Shown here: one piece after another, positions 49,611 to 58,309 of the stretch
Position numbering within the stretch: the first letter of the stretch is position 1
Layout: each line of letters starts with the position of its first letter
DNA from: Jannaschia sp. M317
GTDB taxonomy: Bacteria; Pseudomonadota; Alphaproteobacteria; Rhodobacterales; Rhodobacteraceae
Assembly: GCF_025141175.1 (NCBI RefSeq)
Contig: NZ_CP081155.1
Coordinates: forward strand, 1,393,001-1,457,000
Direction of reading: 5' to 3'
DNA length: 64,000 bases
The notes under the pieces: generated by a model
What the model saw: only the letters and a program-made list of their open reading frames with translations
Told to the model about the DNA's origin: nothing
The model's database searches: none
Program-made: the position numbers and the translations under genes

Positions 49611-50531
49611 TTACCGGACCTTGATCCGGGGATCGGCCAGCAGCGACGCGATGTCGGCGACCAGATTTCCGATGACGATGGCGCAGGCGGACACCAGCGT
49701 GACGCCCATGATGATTGGAATGTCGACCCGTTGGATCGCCTGCCAGGCCAGCTGACCGATGCCGGGCCAGCCGAACACGCTCTCGACGACGACGATGCCC
49801 CCCATGAAGATGCCGACGTCGATCCCGATCATTGCGATGATGGGCAGGATCGCGTTGGGCAGGGCATGGCGGAACAGCACACGGGCCCGGCCCAACCCCT
49901 TGGCGCGGGCCGTGCGGATGAAGTCCTGGCGCAGCACGTCGATCATTGAGGACCGCATCATGCGGCTGTACCAGCCTGAGCCAAGGATCCCGAGCGTCAC
50001 CGCCGGCAACACCAGATGCGCAAAGGTGCCGTAGCCCCCGATTGGGAACCACCGAAGCTGCACCGCGAAGACATAAAGCAGCAGCAAACCCACCACGAAT
50101 TGCGGGGCGGACACGCCGATGAACGACACGATCATCAACGAATTGTCTGTGCCCGTGCCCCGGCGGATCGCGGCGATGACCCCCATCGTAAGGCCGAGAA
50201 GCAGTTCGCAGACGATTGCCCCCGCCATCAGCAGCAGCGAGGCGGGCAGACGCGACGCGATAAGCGTGCCGACCTCGGTTTTCTGCAGGTAGGAGCGGCC
50301 AAGGTCGCCCTGAAGCAGGTTGCCCAGATAGCGTAGGTATTGCACCGTAAAAGGCTGATCCAATCCCAATTGCGCGCGAATGTTTGCCACCGTCTCGGGC
50401 GTGGCCGAGCGGCCGGCGATCTGGCGCACCGGGTCGGCGGGAAACAGGTAGAGCAGGGCGAAGGTGATGAAGCTGACCCCCAGCAGGATCAGGGCCGACT
50501 GGATCAGGCGACGGGCGATGAAAGCCAGCAT
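49611..50531 (-). CDS. ABC importer permease (DppB type)
   Basis: The 306-aa protein begins MLAFIARRLIQSALILLGVS, typical of DppB/OppB. It has LFPADPVRQIAGRSATPE, six helices, and the EAA-type loop RTARAKGLGRARVLFRHALP near residue 205. Its ATG shares one base with the stop of the DppC-type gene (TGATG). A longer reading frame exists upstream but overlaps that gene. Confidence 0.93.
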   Translation of the reverse strand: MLAFIARRLIQSALILLGVSFITFALLYLFPADPVRQIAGRSATPETVANIRAQLGLDQPFTVQYLRYLGNLLQGDLGRSYLQKTEVGTLIASRLPASLLLMAGAIVCELLLGLTMGVIAAIRRGTGTDNSLMIVSFIGVSAPQFVVGLLLLYVFAVQLRWFPIGGYGTFAHLVLPAVTLGILGSGWYSRMMRSSMIDVLRQDFIRTARAKGLGRARVLFRHALPNAILPIIAMIGIDVGIFMGGIVVVESVFGWPGIGQLAWQAIQRVDIPIIMGVTLVSACAIVIGNLVADIASLLADPRIKVR

Positions 50532-51424
50532 CAGGTCCGCCCCCGCTGCGTCGGGTCCAGGACCTCGCGGAAGGCATCGCCCACCAGGTTGAACGCCAGT
50601 GCCAGCGTCACGATGGCAAGCCCCGGAAAGAACACGAGCCAGGGGGCGGCCTGAAAATAGGTCTGGTTCTCGAAGATGATATTGCCCCAGCTGGGGGTCG
50701 GCGGCTGCACCCCCACGCCGAGATAGGACAGCGTCGCCTCCAGAAGGACGGTCGTCGAAATGCCCAAGGTCCCCCAGACGATGATCGTCGGCACCAGATG
50801 CGGCAGGATATGGCGGAACAGGATGCGCATGTGTCCGGCACCCAGCGTACGTTCCGCCGCGATGAACTCGCGCTGCGACAGGCTGGCGGTTTCTGCATAG
50901 AGGACGCGGGCCGTCTGCACCCAGTTCACGGTCGCGATGACCATCACCACGATCCACAGCGAAGGTTGAAAGATCGCCGCAAGACAGATCGCCAGCAGCA
51001 GCGCGGGAAACGCCATCATCAGGTCGGTCAACCGCATCAGGACACCGCCGAGGATGCCGCCGAAATAGCCGGCGGTCACGCCCACGAACGTCCCGATCAA
51101 CAGGGCGACCCCATTGGCGAGCAGCCCGATGATCAGCGACGTGCGCGCGCCATAGAGGATGCGGGTCAGCAGGTCGCGTCCCAGCAGGTCCGTGCCCAAG
51201 GGGAACATCCCGCCCGGTGCCATTGGCGCGCCGGTGATGGAAAGGCCCTCGAACAGCTGCTCATTGGGATCGAACTGCGTCAGGTAGGGGGCGAAGATCG
51301 CGCCAAGCAGGGTCACGGCGATCAGGAATAGACCCAGCAGCGCCAGTTTCCGGCGGCGCAATCGTGTCCAGACACCCTCCTCGATCGGTGGGCTGGCGGC
51401 GGGGACGGTGTCAACTGCAGTCAC
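50531..51424 (-). CDS. ABC importer permease (DppC type)
   Basis: The 297-aa protein has the N-terminal helix LALLGLFLIAVTLLGAIFAPYL, then PLGTDLLGRDLLTRILYGAR, six helices in all, and the EAA-type loop AAERTLGAGHMRILFRHILP near residue 195. GTG 51424 is chosen because GGAGG lies 5 nt upstream. The ATG at 51460 has no ribosome site and would overlap amiR by 50 nt instead of 14. Confidence 0.9.
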   Translation of the reverse strand: MTAVDTVPAASPPIEEGVWTRLRRRKLALLGLFLIAVTLLGAIFAPYLTQFDPNEQLFEGLSITGAPMAPGGMFPLGTDLLGRDLLTRILYGARTSLIIGLLANGVALLIGTFVGVTAGYFGGILGGVLMRLTDLMMAFPALLLAICLAAIFQPSLWIVVMVIATVNWVQTARVLYAETASLSQREFIAAERTLGAGHMRILFRHILPHLVPTIIVWGTLGISTTVLLEATLSYLGVGVQPPTPSWGNIIFENQTYFQAAPWLVFFPGLAIVTLALAFNLVGDAFREVLDPTQRGRT

Positions 51425-52010
51425 GCAGACCTCCGGGCTTTTGCGCGCGCTCGACGACATGAACCGCAGCGGCTTCGATGGTCATTTGCCACGCCATCGC
51501 CATCTGGCGCAGTTGGTCGTAAGCGGCGTCCTGGTTCACGGCCTTGCGGGACAGAATGCTGACCGCTTGCACCACGGTCTGTCGGGCGGACAGGCGCTGG
51601 CGCAGCGCCGCGATTTCGGCAGCAAGACTGCGGCGCAGCTCGAACGCCTGCCGCGCGACCAGAAGTGCTGCGAACACGCCTTCCGCGCCCAACGGTTTCA
51701 TCAACAGCGCATCGGCCCCCATCCGTGATGCCCATTCCAGCCGGCCCGGTGCCTCGGACCCGACCAGCGCGATCATCGGCATCGGTGCCTCGCCGGGGGC
51801 CCAAGGGAATTGTCCGTCGTGACCAAGGTCCACGTCGTAGAGGATCACATCAGCCTGAATGGCCGCCGACGGCAGTTCGGGCCAGGCGGTCTCGACGCTC
51901 AGGCCGATGGCGCGCAACTGCCGCAGCAGAAGCTGCAGGCGCTCATGTTCGGGGTGCAGTACGATGGCGCGCGCACCGTCGAGCCCGGCGATATCCATCC
52001 GCGGCATCAT
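51411..52010 (-). CDS. amiR: AmiR/NasT-type antiterminator (receiver-like plus ANTAR domain)
   Basis: The 199-aa protein has an N-terminal pseudo-receiver (ADVILYDVDLGHDG near residue 55, then IALVGSEAPGRLEWASRMGADALLMKPL). A coiled coil (RRSLAAEIAALRQRLSARQ) and a C-terminal ANTAR domain (AVSILSRKAVNQDAAYDQLR, then AMAWQMTIEAAAVHVVE) follow. ANTAR domains bind paired small hairpins in leader RNAs and prevent termination. The ATG at 52010 overlaps the amiC stop by 4 nt. The predicted target is the leader at 53107-53181. Confidence 0.92.
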   Translation of the reverse strand: MMPRMDIAGLDGARAIVLHPEHERLQLLLRQLRAIGLSVETAWPELPSAAIQADVILYDVDLGHDGQFPWAPGEAPMPMIALVGSEAPGRLEWASRMGADALLMKPLGAEGVFAALLVARQAFELRRSLAAEIAALRQRLSARQTVVQAVSILSRKAVNQDAAYDQLRQMAMAWQMTIEAAAVHVVERAQKPGGLRDCS

Positions 52011-53098
52011 GCGCGCACCACCGACAGGCGCGGCCTGTCCAATTGGGGATGCCGCGTGGGTCGGGTCATGTAGGGGTCTGGCCGGATGTCACGCCAGTCG
52101 GCCAACACGTCGAAGGCACCACCGCGGACTTGCGCGATTTTTACGTCCAGCGTGCAATGTTGTGTCGCCGGGTCGATTCCGTAGGTCGCGCCATGCTCCG
52201 CGATAAAGGCATCGAAGGGGCCGGCTTCTTGCGCAGGCGACATGTCCGACAGGATCGCAGCAAGCGTGAGCACGGACCGGTAAGCCGCCAGCTCCAGAGA
52301 CGAGCCGCGCCCAGCCGGTTGCACCCGGTCGCTGAACGACGGACCTACGGAGATCAGCCCCTCCGCGTCCGCGCCCAGAAGAGGCAGCTCGGCTTCGGTC
52401 AGGTTGCACGACAGAACGGGGCAGGTTTCGGGGCGGAAATAGGCGTCGCGTGCGCCCAGGGCCTGAAACGCCCGCAGGAACGCATAGGACGATGCCCCGA
52501 CCAGGGAATTGAGAACGAACCGAGGCCGGGTCGCCTCGATCTCCGTGATCAGGCTGGCGACGTCTTCGTCTCCCAGAGGGAGAAAGCGCTCGCCCAAGAC
52601 TTTGCCGCCTTCTGCCTCGGTCTGATGGCGGGCGAAACGGCAGGTCTCCCAACCCCAGATGTAATTCGACCCGACGAGGAACGCCGCGGTGCCGTACTCC
52701 CGCATGGCCCAGCCGAGGATGGGCAGAATGTTCTGGTTGGTGCAGGCGTGGGAATAGATGACGCGCGCGGACGTCTCGAACCCCTCATAGGGAACATTGT
52801 ACCACAGCGTAGCCTCTGCCTTGTCCAGCGCCGGAATAACCTCCTTGCGCGAAGAAGAGGTTACGCAGCCGATGATGTGACGCGCGCCGGAAGATGCGAG
52901 AATGTCCGCGCACATGGGGGCGTACTGCTGCACGTCCCCACCGGGGTCACGCTCGACCGCCCGAAAGGTGACATTGGTCTCCGGCGACGTGTTGACCACT
53001 TCGATCGCGTCCATCGCACCCAGCCAGAGTGCTTCGGAAAGCGCGGAATAGGTGCCGCTGCGCGAGTAGAGGATGCCAAGATCGACGTTGGTTTTCAT
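52007..53098 (-). CDS. amiC: AmiC-type amide sensor (periplasmic-binding-protein fold, cytoplasmic)
   Basis: The 363-aa protein has a type I periplasmic-binding fold without a signal peptide: VDLGILYSRSGTYSALSEAL, GCVTSSSRKEVIPALDKAE, LWYNVPYEGFETSARVIYSH and FLVGSNYIWGWETCRFARH. This matches AmiC and UrtA-like proteins; lack of export and coupling to AmiR favour AmiC. In Pseudomonas AmiC sequesters AmiR until an amide binds. The gene starts the operon, after a leader with a terminator. Confidence 0.92.
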   Translation of the reverse strand: MKTNVDLGILYSRSGTYSALSEALWLGAMDAIEVVNTSPETNVTFRAVERDPGGDVQQYAPMCADILASSGARHIIGCVTSSSRKEVIPALDKAEATLWYNVPYEGFETSARVIYSHACTNQNILPILGWAMREYGTAAFLVGSNYIWGWETCRFARHQTEAEGGKVLGERFLPLGDEDVASLITEIEATRPRFVLNSLVGASSYAFLRAFQALGARDAYFRPETCPVLSCNLTEAELPLLGADAEGLISVGPSFSDRVQPAGRGSSLELAAYRSVLTLAAILSDMSPAQEAGPFDAFIAEHGATYGIDPATQHCTLDVKIAQVRGGAFDVLADWRDIRPDPYMTRPTRHPQLDRPRLSVVRA

Positions 53099-53106
53099 AA
53101 GTCCCC

Positions 53107-53157
53107 AAAAAGAAAAAGCCCCGCACGACCCCCTGAAAGGAAGGGTCGTAACGGGGC
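53107..53157 (-). terminator. Leader terminator upstream of amiC
   Basis: On the minus strand GCCCCG and CGACCC pair with GGGTCG and CGGGGC (hairpin 53118-53157). A T-rich tail TTTTTCTTTTT (53107-53117) follows, 9 nt before the amiC start. It is a convincing rho-independent terminator inside the 5' leader. Confidence 0.85.
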
Positions 53158-53181
53158 CTGATTGCCCAGCGGTCTGTCCGC
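53154..53181 (-). promoter_or_regulatory. Paired hairpins, candidate ANTAR target RNA
   Basis: Two tandem hairpins lie directly before the terminator on the minus strand. HP1 is GCGG-ACAGA-CCGC (53169-53181). HP2 is GGGC-AATCAG-GCCC (53154-53167), a 4-bp stem with a six-base loop starting with A. HP2 uses bases of the terminator's 5' arm, so the two structures exclude each other, as in known ANTAR antitermination leaders. HP1's loop is five bases with its full stem, so the fit to the consensus A-x-x-G hexaloop is incomplete. Confidence 0.65.
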
Positions 53182-53581
53182 GTGTGAGACTACGTTAAGG
53201 CAAGAGGTTGCAGACCTGTCTACGATTTCGGTCAGGTTTGTCGGTTCCCGACCTCGGAAACTGCGAGTTTTGCTTAATTTTTGCGCACATTATCCCAAAT
53301 TTGGAGCGAGAAATGGCGCAACTGATCGCTTGGGCGGGCGGCTTGGCCCTCTTCACGTTTGCTGGCGACGACGACGATGGATAGCCCGTTGTCCCAGAAT
53401 TTCGCACCGATGCCGCCGCTCGCGCCCACATCTGTCAGACCTGCCGATGCTTCCGGCAAGTCGGTCCGCGCGTCGAAGGGGCCTCGGCGGTCCGAACTGT
53501 GGTCAGGATCCGGTTGTCTCCTTGCGAATGGATGGCAAGAAAGAGCTGCGCGTTCCTTGTCACTTCGGCTTCGGCGCGAAG
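53182..53581. other. Region between the amide operon leader and the eptA fragment
   Basis: About 400 bp containing the expected promoter of amiC and, beyond it, sequence with no convincing gene. A minus-strand frame reads DNGLSIVVVASKREEGQAAR but has no recognisable family or ribosome site. It may be debris from the loss of the rest of the EptA-like gene. Confidence 0.45.
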
Positions 53582-54127
53582 CTATACGCCCATCGTCAAT
53601 TCGAGACCTCGCGCAGCGCCGCGGCCGGCAGCCGGCAGCAGGCCGAATAGGGCAACCTGGGCGACGACCCCGAACATCAGCAGATGCTTCGGTTCGGTGA
53701 AGGTGGTGGTCGCCACATTCTGGATCATGTCCCGATCGATCATCACGCCGAGTGTGTCCATGTAGTAGGATGACGCCGCTGACACGATCAGCATTACGGT
53801 GAGTGCGGGCCGGACAATGGGCCTGAAGCTGGTCACCCCGACGAAGGAAGCGAGAAGCGCGTACAAGGCGAGCCCGAACACGACGAGTTGCCCGGGGTGG
53901 CTCTGAAATATTTCGGCCCCCCACGACCAAAAGGTCGCGTTGTAGGCCGCCATCAATAGGGCCGCGACGAGCAGCGAGAGCGTCCCAGCCGAGAGCGCGA
54001 TGCGTAGGCCGCCGGGATCGGTGAGGACGGGACGGGTATCTAGAGCGTTTTGCATTGGGGCCTGCGGGTTGGTTGCCCCGGTCTTCGGCCACGTCAACGT
54101 TATCTCAGGATTACGGGGATCACTCAT
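53582..54127 (-). pseudogene. Truncated phosphoethanolamine transferase (EptA-like), N-terminal membrane part only
   Basis: The 181-aa frame has the N-terminal membrane domain of EptA-type lipid A phosphoethanolamine transferases: helices near residues 45-65, 78-100 and 105-125. The family motif YYMDTLGVMIDRDMIQNVATT (EptA DUF1705) precedes EPKHLLM. It stops after GLLPAAGRGAARGLELTMGV, whereas full-length proteins are over 500 aa with a periplasmic sulfatase-like domain carrying the nucleophile Thr. That catalytic domain is missing, so it cannot be active. Confidence 0.8.
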
Positions 54128-54474
54128 ACGATCTTTGCGGTTCCAGATACCGCGCTCCCATCGGTCTCGGAAAACCATGCGGTCATTCAAGCGGATTATT
54201 TCAGACACGCTGGAGGCCGGTGTCGCAAAGGAAGGGACCGAACCCGGCTATCGTCGAAGTGGCGGGCTGGTTGTGCCGTGTATCGACATGTCCCCATCAC
54301 AGGTTCGTCTGGCGGCACCCGCGGCATCAAGATGTGGGCGTCGGGGGGTCTTTGAGGAAATGTGTCGGATAGGCCTGGCGGCCAAGATCGCTGCTGTGCG
54401 GGTGACAGCGGGGTGAGGGACGTTGATGCAGATGGAACGGATCAATTCACAATCTGTGCCCGGTAGACGGACCC
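54128..54474. other. Intergenic region without a recognisable gene
   Basis: The 347-bp stretch between the eptA fragment and glucokinase contains short frames with no family features. I see no repeat or hairpin of note. Confidence 0.5.
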
Positions 54475-55386
54475 TCAGAACTGCGTGCACCCCAAGAGGG
54501 CCGCGCTGTCTTCTTCTGCCACGAAGATGGTCGGATTGCTGTGCAGGCGGAATTTGCAGGAATCCTGGAACACATTGATCATTGGGTCCGGCGCACATCT
54601 GGCGATGGCGCGACCGACGCTGCCTGCAAGAAACGTCCCGCGGGAAGGCATGTAGCTAAGCGAAAGATCGCGCAGAAGCAGACCTAGAAGAGATGCGTAT
54701 GTGTCAATTGCGTCGGAAATCTTCGCCTCTGCGGGGTCTCCGTAGTTCTTGATCGCGGATTCGCCCGATACGTAGTCCGAGCCGGTCATCTGCCGGCAGA
54801 ACGCGGTCAGACCGCGGCCCGAGAACAATGTCTCGACGGTGGGAAACCGCTTTGGGTTGCAGGCGTGATCATCCAGTCTGGACGCGATGGCCGAGGGCAT
54901 CGAGATGTGTCCCGCCTCGGCTGGTGGACAAACGGTACATTGGTCTTTGGTGATCACCTGACTGATGTTGAACCCTGTTCCGATCCCTACGATCAAGGCT
55001 TGGCCATTCGGGTCGTCGGGAATGTCCTGCCCGCAGATCTTTGTCACCTGATCCGTTCCAAGCAACGGCACGGCGTATCCCAAGGCCCCAAGATCGTTCA
55101 GCAATACCACGCGTCGGCATGAAAAACTCTGCGCCAGATCATCTGCGATGATGGTCCAGTTTCGGTTGGTCAGCTTGGCGCGGCCCGCGTGGACGGGCCC
55201 TGCAACGGCGATGACCATCTCATCGATCACGGTATCGGGATGCGCGCGGCAAAACGCGCGCAGCACGTCATCCAGGCTGTCCCACTCTGCGTTGGTGAAT
55301 CGCGCGACGGAACCATGATCGACCCCACCATTGGCGCACAAAGCCACGCGGGCATTTGTGCCGCCAATATCCGCAACAAGTCGCAT
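54475..55386 (-). CDS. glk: Glucokinase
   Basis: Phosphorylates cytoplasmic glucose to glucose-6-phosphate with ATP. The 303-aa protein has the phosphate-1 loop VADIGGTNARVAL at residue 4, VIAVAGPVHAGRAKLTNRNW (adenosine/sugar region) near residue 58, VVLLNDLGALGYAVP near residue 92, and the glucose-binding EAGHISMP near residue 155. It is the last gene of the sugar importer operon; its start is 3 nt after the ATPase stop. The context supports glucose or a glucose-containing sugar as substrate. Confidence 0.93.
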   Translation of the reverse strand: MRLVADIGGTNARVALCANGGVDHGSVARFTNAEWDSLDDVLRAFCRAHPDTVIDEMVIAVAGPVHAGRAKLTNRNWTIIADDLAQSFSCRRVVLLNDLGALGYAVPLLGTDQVTKICGQDIPDDPNGQALIVGIGTGFNISQVITKDQCTVCPPAEAGHISMPSAIASRLDDHACNPKRFPTVETLFSGRGLTAFCRQMTGSDYVSGESAIKNYGDPAEAKISDAIDTYASLLGLLLRDLSLSYMPSRGTFLAGSVGRAIARCAPDPMINVFQDSCKFRLHSNPTIFVAEEDSAALLGCTQF

Positions 55387-55389
55387 GAC

Positions 55390-56487
55390 CTAGTTCAAAC
55401 GCTCGCCGGTTTCCGGAGCAAAGTAGGACACCTTGCCAAGATCAAACGTGAGATTGAGGTTTTGCCCTGCGACCGCACCTGTTTCTGCATGTAGGCGTGC
55501 CGTCACGTGCTTGCCGCCCAGTTGCATCACCGCGAAGGTATCCGCGCCTGCAGGTTCGACGATATCGATCAGGCAGTCGGCCTCCTGACGTCCTTCACCC
55601 CCCCGCAAGGACGCGTCAGCGATGTCTTCGGGGCGCACGCCCAGAATGACATTCTCCGGCAAGTCCGTGTTCTTGGTGTCGATCAAGGTGATCGGTGCAC
55701 CCGTTTCACGAGCGATCTCGATTTCCACACCATTGCCGTTTGCCTTGGTTCTGGCCGGGATCAGGTTCATTGCGGGGCTGCCCATGAAATCTGCGACAAA
55801 CAGATTGGCCGGATGGTTGTAGATTTCGGACGGGGTTCCGATCTGCTGGATAATGCCGCCTTTCATCACAACGATCTTGGTCGCCAGTGTCATCGCCTCG
55901 ATCTGGTCGTGCGTCACATAGACCATGGACGCGCCAAGGCGCTGGTGCAGGGCCTTGATTTCGGTGCGCATTTCAACGCGCAACTTTGCGTCAAGGTTGG
56001 ACAGGGGTTCGTCAAACAGGAACAGTTTTGGATCCCGAACAAGCGCCCGGCCCATTGCAACGCGCTGACGCTGGCCACCGGACAATTGACCCGGTTTGCG
56101 GTTCAAGAGCGGCTCGATCTGCAGTTGGGTCGCGACGTGCTTCAGCTTTTCGTCCTGGACCGACTGCTCGATGCCACGCACCTTCATGCCGAAGGTGATA
56201 TTCTTGGCGACAGTCATTGTCGGGTAAAGCGCGTAGGACTGGAACACCATTGCGATGTCGCGGTCCTTGGGGCTGACGTGGGTCATCTCCTGGCCGCCGA
56301 TGCTCAGCTTTCCGCCTGTGATCGGTTCCAGCCCGGCGATGCAGTTCAGAAGCGTGGATTTACCGCAGCCGGATGGGCCCACAAGCACAAGGAAGTCACC
56401 CTGTTCGATCGCGACATTGATGTCTTTGAGGATTTCAACAGACCCATAGCTTTTGAACAGGTTGTTGATTTCGAGAATGGGAGCCAT
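55390..56487 (-). CDS. Sugar ABC importer ATPase (UgpC/MsmK/GtsD type)
   Basis: The 365-aa protein has Walker [13 protein letters not shown] near residue 38, Q-loop FQSYALYPTMTV, signature LSGGQRQR and Walker B LFLFDEPLSNLDAKLR. A C-terminal MalK-like regulatory domain follows (from about residue 235: FVADFMGSPAMNLIPA). ATG 56487 follows the permease stop by 3 nt. Confidence 0.95.
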   Translation of the reverse strand: MAPILEINNLFKSYGSVEILKDINVAIEQGDFLVLVGPSGCGKSTLLNCIAGLEPITGGKLSIGGQEMTHVSPKDRDIAMVFQSYALYPTMTVAKNITFGMKVRGIEQSVQDEKLKHVATQLQIEPLLNRKPGQLSGGQRQRVAMGRALVRDPKLFLFDEPLSNLDAKLRVEMRTEIKALHQRLGASMVYVTHDQIEAMTLATKIVVMKGGIIQQIGTPSEIYNHPANLFVADFMGSPAMNLIPARTKANGNGVEIEIARETGAPITLIDTKNTDLPENVILGVRPEDIADASLRGGEGRQEADCLIDIVEPAGADTFAVMQLGGKHVTARLHAETGAVAGQNLNLTFDLGKVSYFAPETGERLN

Positions 56488-56490
56488 GGG

Positions 56491-57384
56491 TCAGCCTTTC
56501 ACGGAGCCAGCGGTGAGGCCGCGGACGAAGTATTTGCCAGCGACGACATAAACAAACAGCGTTGGCAGGGCGGCGATGATCGCAGCGGCCATGTCCACGT
56601 TGTAGGCTTTGACGCCGGTGGTCGAATTGACGATGTTGTTGAGCGCGACGGTCACAGGCTGCGTGCCTGCCTGACTGAAGGATACGCCGAACAGGAAGTC
56701 GTTCCAGATTTGCGTGAACTGCCAGATGACGGTCACAACGATGATCGGCAGCGACAGCGGCAGGAAGATCGACCAGAAGATGCGGAAGAACCCCGCGCCA
56801 TCTACCTTGGCGGCCTTTGTCAGCTCGGACGGGATCGACACGTAATAGTTGCGGAAGAACAGTGTCGTGAACCCAAGGCCATAGATGACGTGGACAAAGA
56901 TGAGCCCCGGAATTGTGCCCGCCATTCCCATCAGGCCCAACATGCGCGCCATGGGCAGCAGGACAACCTGGAACGGAATGAAGCAACCAAACAGCATGAG
57001 CGCAAAGAACAGGTTTGCCCCCTTGAACCGCCACTGAGCCACGACGTAGCCGTTCAACGCGCCGATCAGGGTCGAGATCATCACCGCGGGAATCGCGATC
57101 AGAACGGAGTTCCAGAAGTAGGGGCGCACGCCTTCACACTGGATTCCGGTACAGGCACCCGACCATGCCGTGCGCCACGCATCAAACGTGACCTCGCGCG
57201 GCAGGGAAATCAGGTCGCCCGTGCGGATTTCATCCAGGCTTTTGAACGATGTCGTCACCATCACAAACAGCGGCATCAGGTAGAACAGCGCGAACAGGCC
57301 AAGCATGACATAGAGCGTCCAACGCAAGGCGATCTTGCCCGTGCGGCTGCCCGATTGAGGAGGGGTGTAGGACATATCAGTCAT
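56491..57384 (-). CDS. Sugar ABC importer permease (MalG/GtsC type)
   Basis: The 297-aa protein has an N-terminal helix LYVMLGLFALFYLMPLFVMV, six helices and the EAA-like loop SELTKAAKVDGAGFFRIFWS near residue 195. The extracytoplasmic insert CTGIQCEGVRPYFWNS is typical of glucose/mannose-type (GtsC) transporters. ATG 57384 overlaps the upstream gene by 8 nt. Confidence 0.93.
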   Translation of the reverse strand: MTDMSYTPPQSGSRTGKIALRWTLYVMLGLFALFYLMPLFVMVTTSFKSLDEIRTGDLISLPREVTFDAWRTAWSGACTGIQCEGVRPYFWNSVLIAIPAVMISTLIGALNGYVVAQWRFKGANLFFALMLFGCFIPFQVVLLPMARMLGLMGMAGTIPGLIFVHVIYGLGFTTLFFRNYYVSIPSELTKAAKVDGAGFFRIFWSIFLPLSLPIIVVTVIWQFTQIWNDFLFGVSFSQAGTQPVTVALNNIVNSTTGVKAYNVDMAAAIIAALPTLFVYVVAGKYFVRGLTAGSVKG

Positions 57385-58249
57385 CTTTGGTCCTCAACTC
57401 TGAGTAGAGGTAGGGCACCACGATCGCGAAGACGACCATCATCATGATCATCGCAGAACTGGCCGCCTGGCCGATGTCGCCACGCGAAAACGCCATTGTA
57501 TACATGTAGGTAGCCGGCAGATCGGTCGCGTAACCGGGGCCGCCGCCGGTAAGTGCAATCACCAGATCAAAGCTCTTGATCGCAAGGTGCGACAGCACGA
57601 TGAACGCAGACAGGAAAATCGGGGCCATCGCGGGAATGATGATCGCGGTATAGACGCGCCACGTCGGGATGCCGTCGACCTGGGCGGCTTTGATGATCTC
57701 TTGATCAACGGACCGCAGACCAGCCAGAAACAGCGCCATCACAAACCCGGAGCTTTGCCAGATCGCCGCGATCACGACCGTGTAGATCGCCATGTCCGGA
57801 TCGACGAGCCAGTTAAAGGTGAACGTCTCGAACCCCCAACCGCGGACCGTGGCCTCCAGACCCAGTCCCGGGTTCAAGATCCACTTCCACGCCGTACCGG
57901 TGACAATCATCGAAAGCGCCATCGGATAAAGATAAATCGTGCGGATCGCCCCCTCGGTACGAATGTTCTGATCCAGCAGGATAGCTAGGATCAGCCCCAG
58001 GATCATTGCAATCACAATGAACAAGAACCCGAACACGAACAGGTTGGTAAAGGCCGTATCCCATCGGGGGGAATCGAACAGACGGTCATATTGAATAAGT
58101 CCGTCAATCTCATATCTTGGCAAAAGCCGCGACCGCGTAAATGAAACCCAAGCCGTCCAGCCGATAAAGCCATAGACGAAGATCAGGACAACGATAAACG
58201 AGGGGGCCAATACCAATTTGGGCATGTGTTCTTCAAGCCACTTGGTCAT
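57377..58249 (-). CDS. Sugar ABC importer permease (MalF/GtsB type)
   Basis: The 290-aa protein begins MTKWLEEHMPKLVLAPSFIV and has six membrane helices. LYPMALSMIVTGTAWKWILN is typical, and the EAA loop is QEIIKAAQVDGIPTWRVYTA near residue 185. It lies 60 nt downstream of the binding-protein gene, beyond a strong hairpin. Confidence 0.94.
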   Translation of the reverse strand: MTKWLEEHMPKLVLAPSFIVVLIFVYGFIGWTAWVSFTRSRLLPRYEIDGLIQYDRLFDSPRWDTAFTNLFVFGFLFIVIAMILGLILAILLDQNIRTEGAIRTIYLYPMALSMIVTGTAWKWILNPGLGLEATVRGWGFETFTFNWLVDPDMAIYTVVIAAIWQSSGFVMALFLAGLRSVDQEIIKAAQVDGIPTWRVYTAIIIPAMAPIFLSAFIVLSHLAIKSFDLVIALTGGGPGYATDLPATYMYTMAFSRGDIGQAASSAMIMMMVVFAIVVPYLYSELRTKDD

Positions 58250-58266
58250 TGGATTTCTTTCTAAAG

Positions 58267-58292
58267 CCCCCCCACGAAAACGCGTGGGGGGG
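58267..58292 (-). terminator. Intercistronic hairpin after the sugar-binding-protein gene
   Basis: CCCCCCCACG and CGTGGGGGGG form a perfect 10-bp stem around AAAACG, between the binding-protein and first permease genes. The minus strand has CTTT after it. It probably sets a higher level of binding-protein mRNA than permease mRNA. Confidence 0.7.
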
Positions 58293-58309
58293 AGAGGGAG
58301 GAAGGTCGA

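Noticed and set aside
49611..50957. The 448-codon form of the DppB-type permease
   Set aside because: Its first 142 codons overlap the DppC-type gene and show no membrane-protein character. The ATG at 50531 gives a normal 306-aa permease.
53274..54092. A 272-codon minus-strand frame overlapping the EptA-like fragment
   Set aside because: It is Arg/His/Pro-rich shadow sequence over the EptA-like frame, and the remainder matches nothing that I recognise.
55507..57447. A 646-codon plus-strand frame across the sugar ATPase and permease genes
   Set aside because: The minus strand carries recognisable ABC proteins with all motifs; the plus frame is their shadow, with repetitive His/Asp/Gln content.
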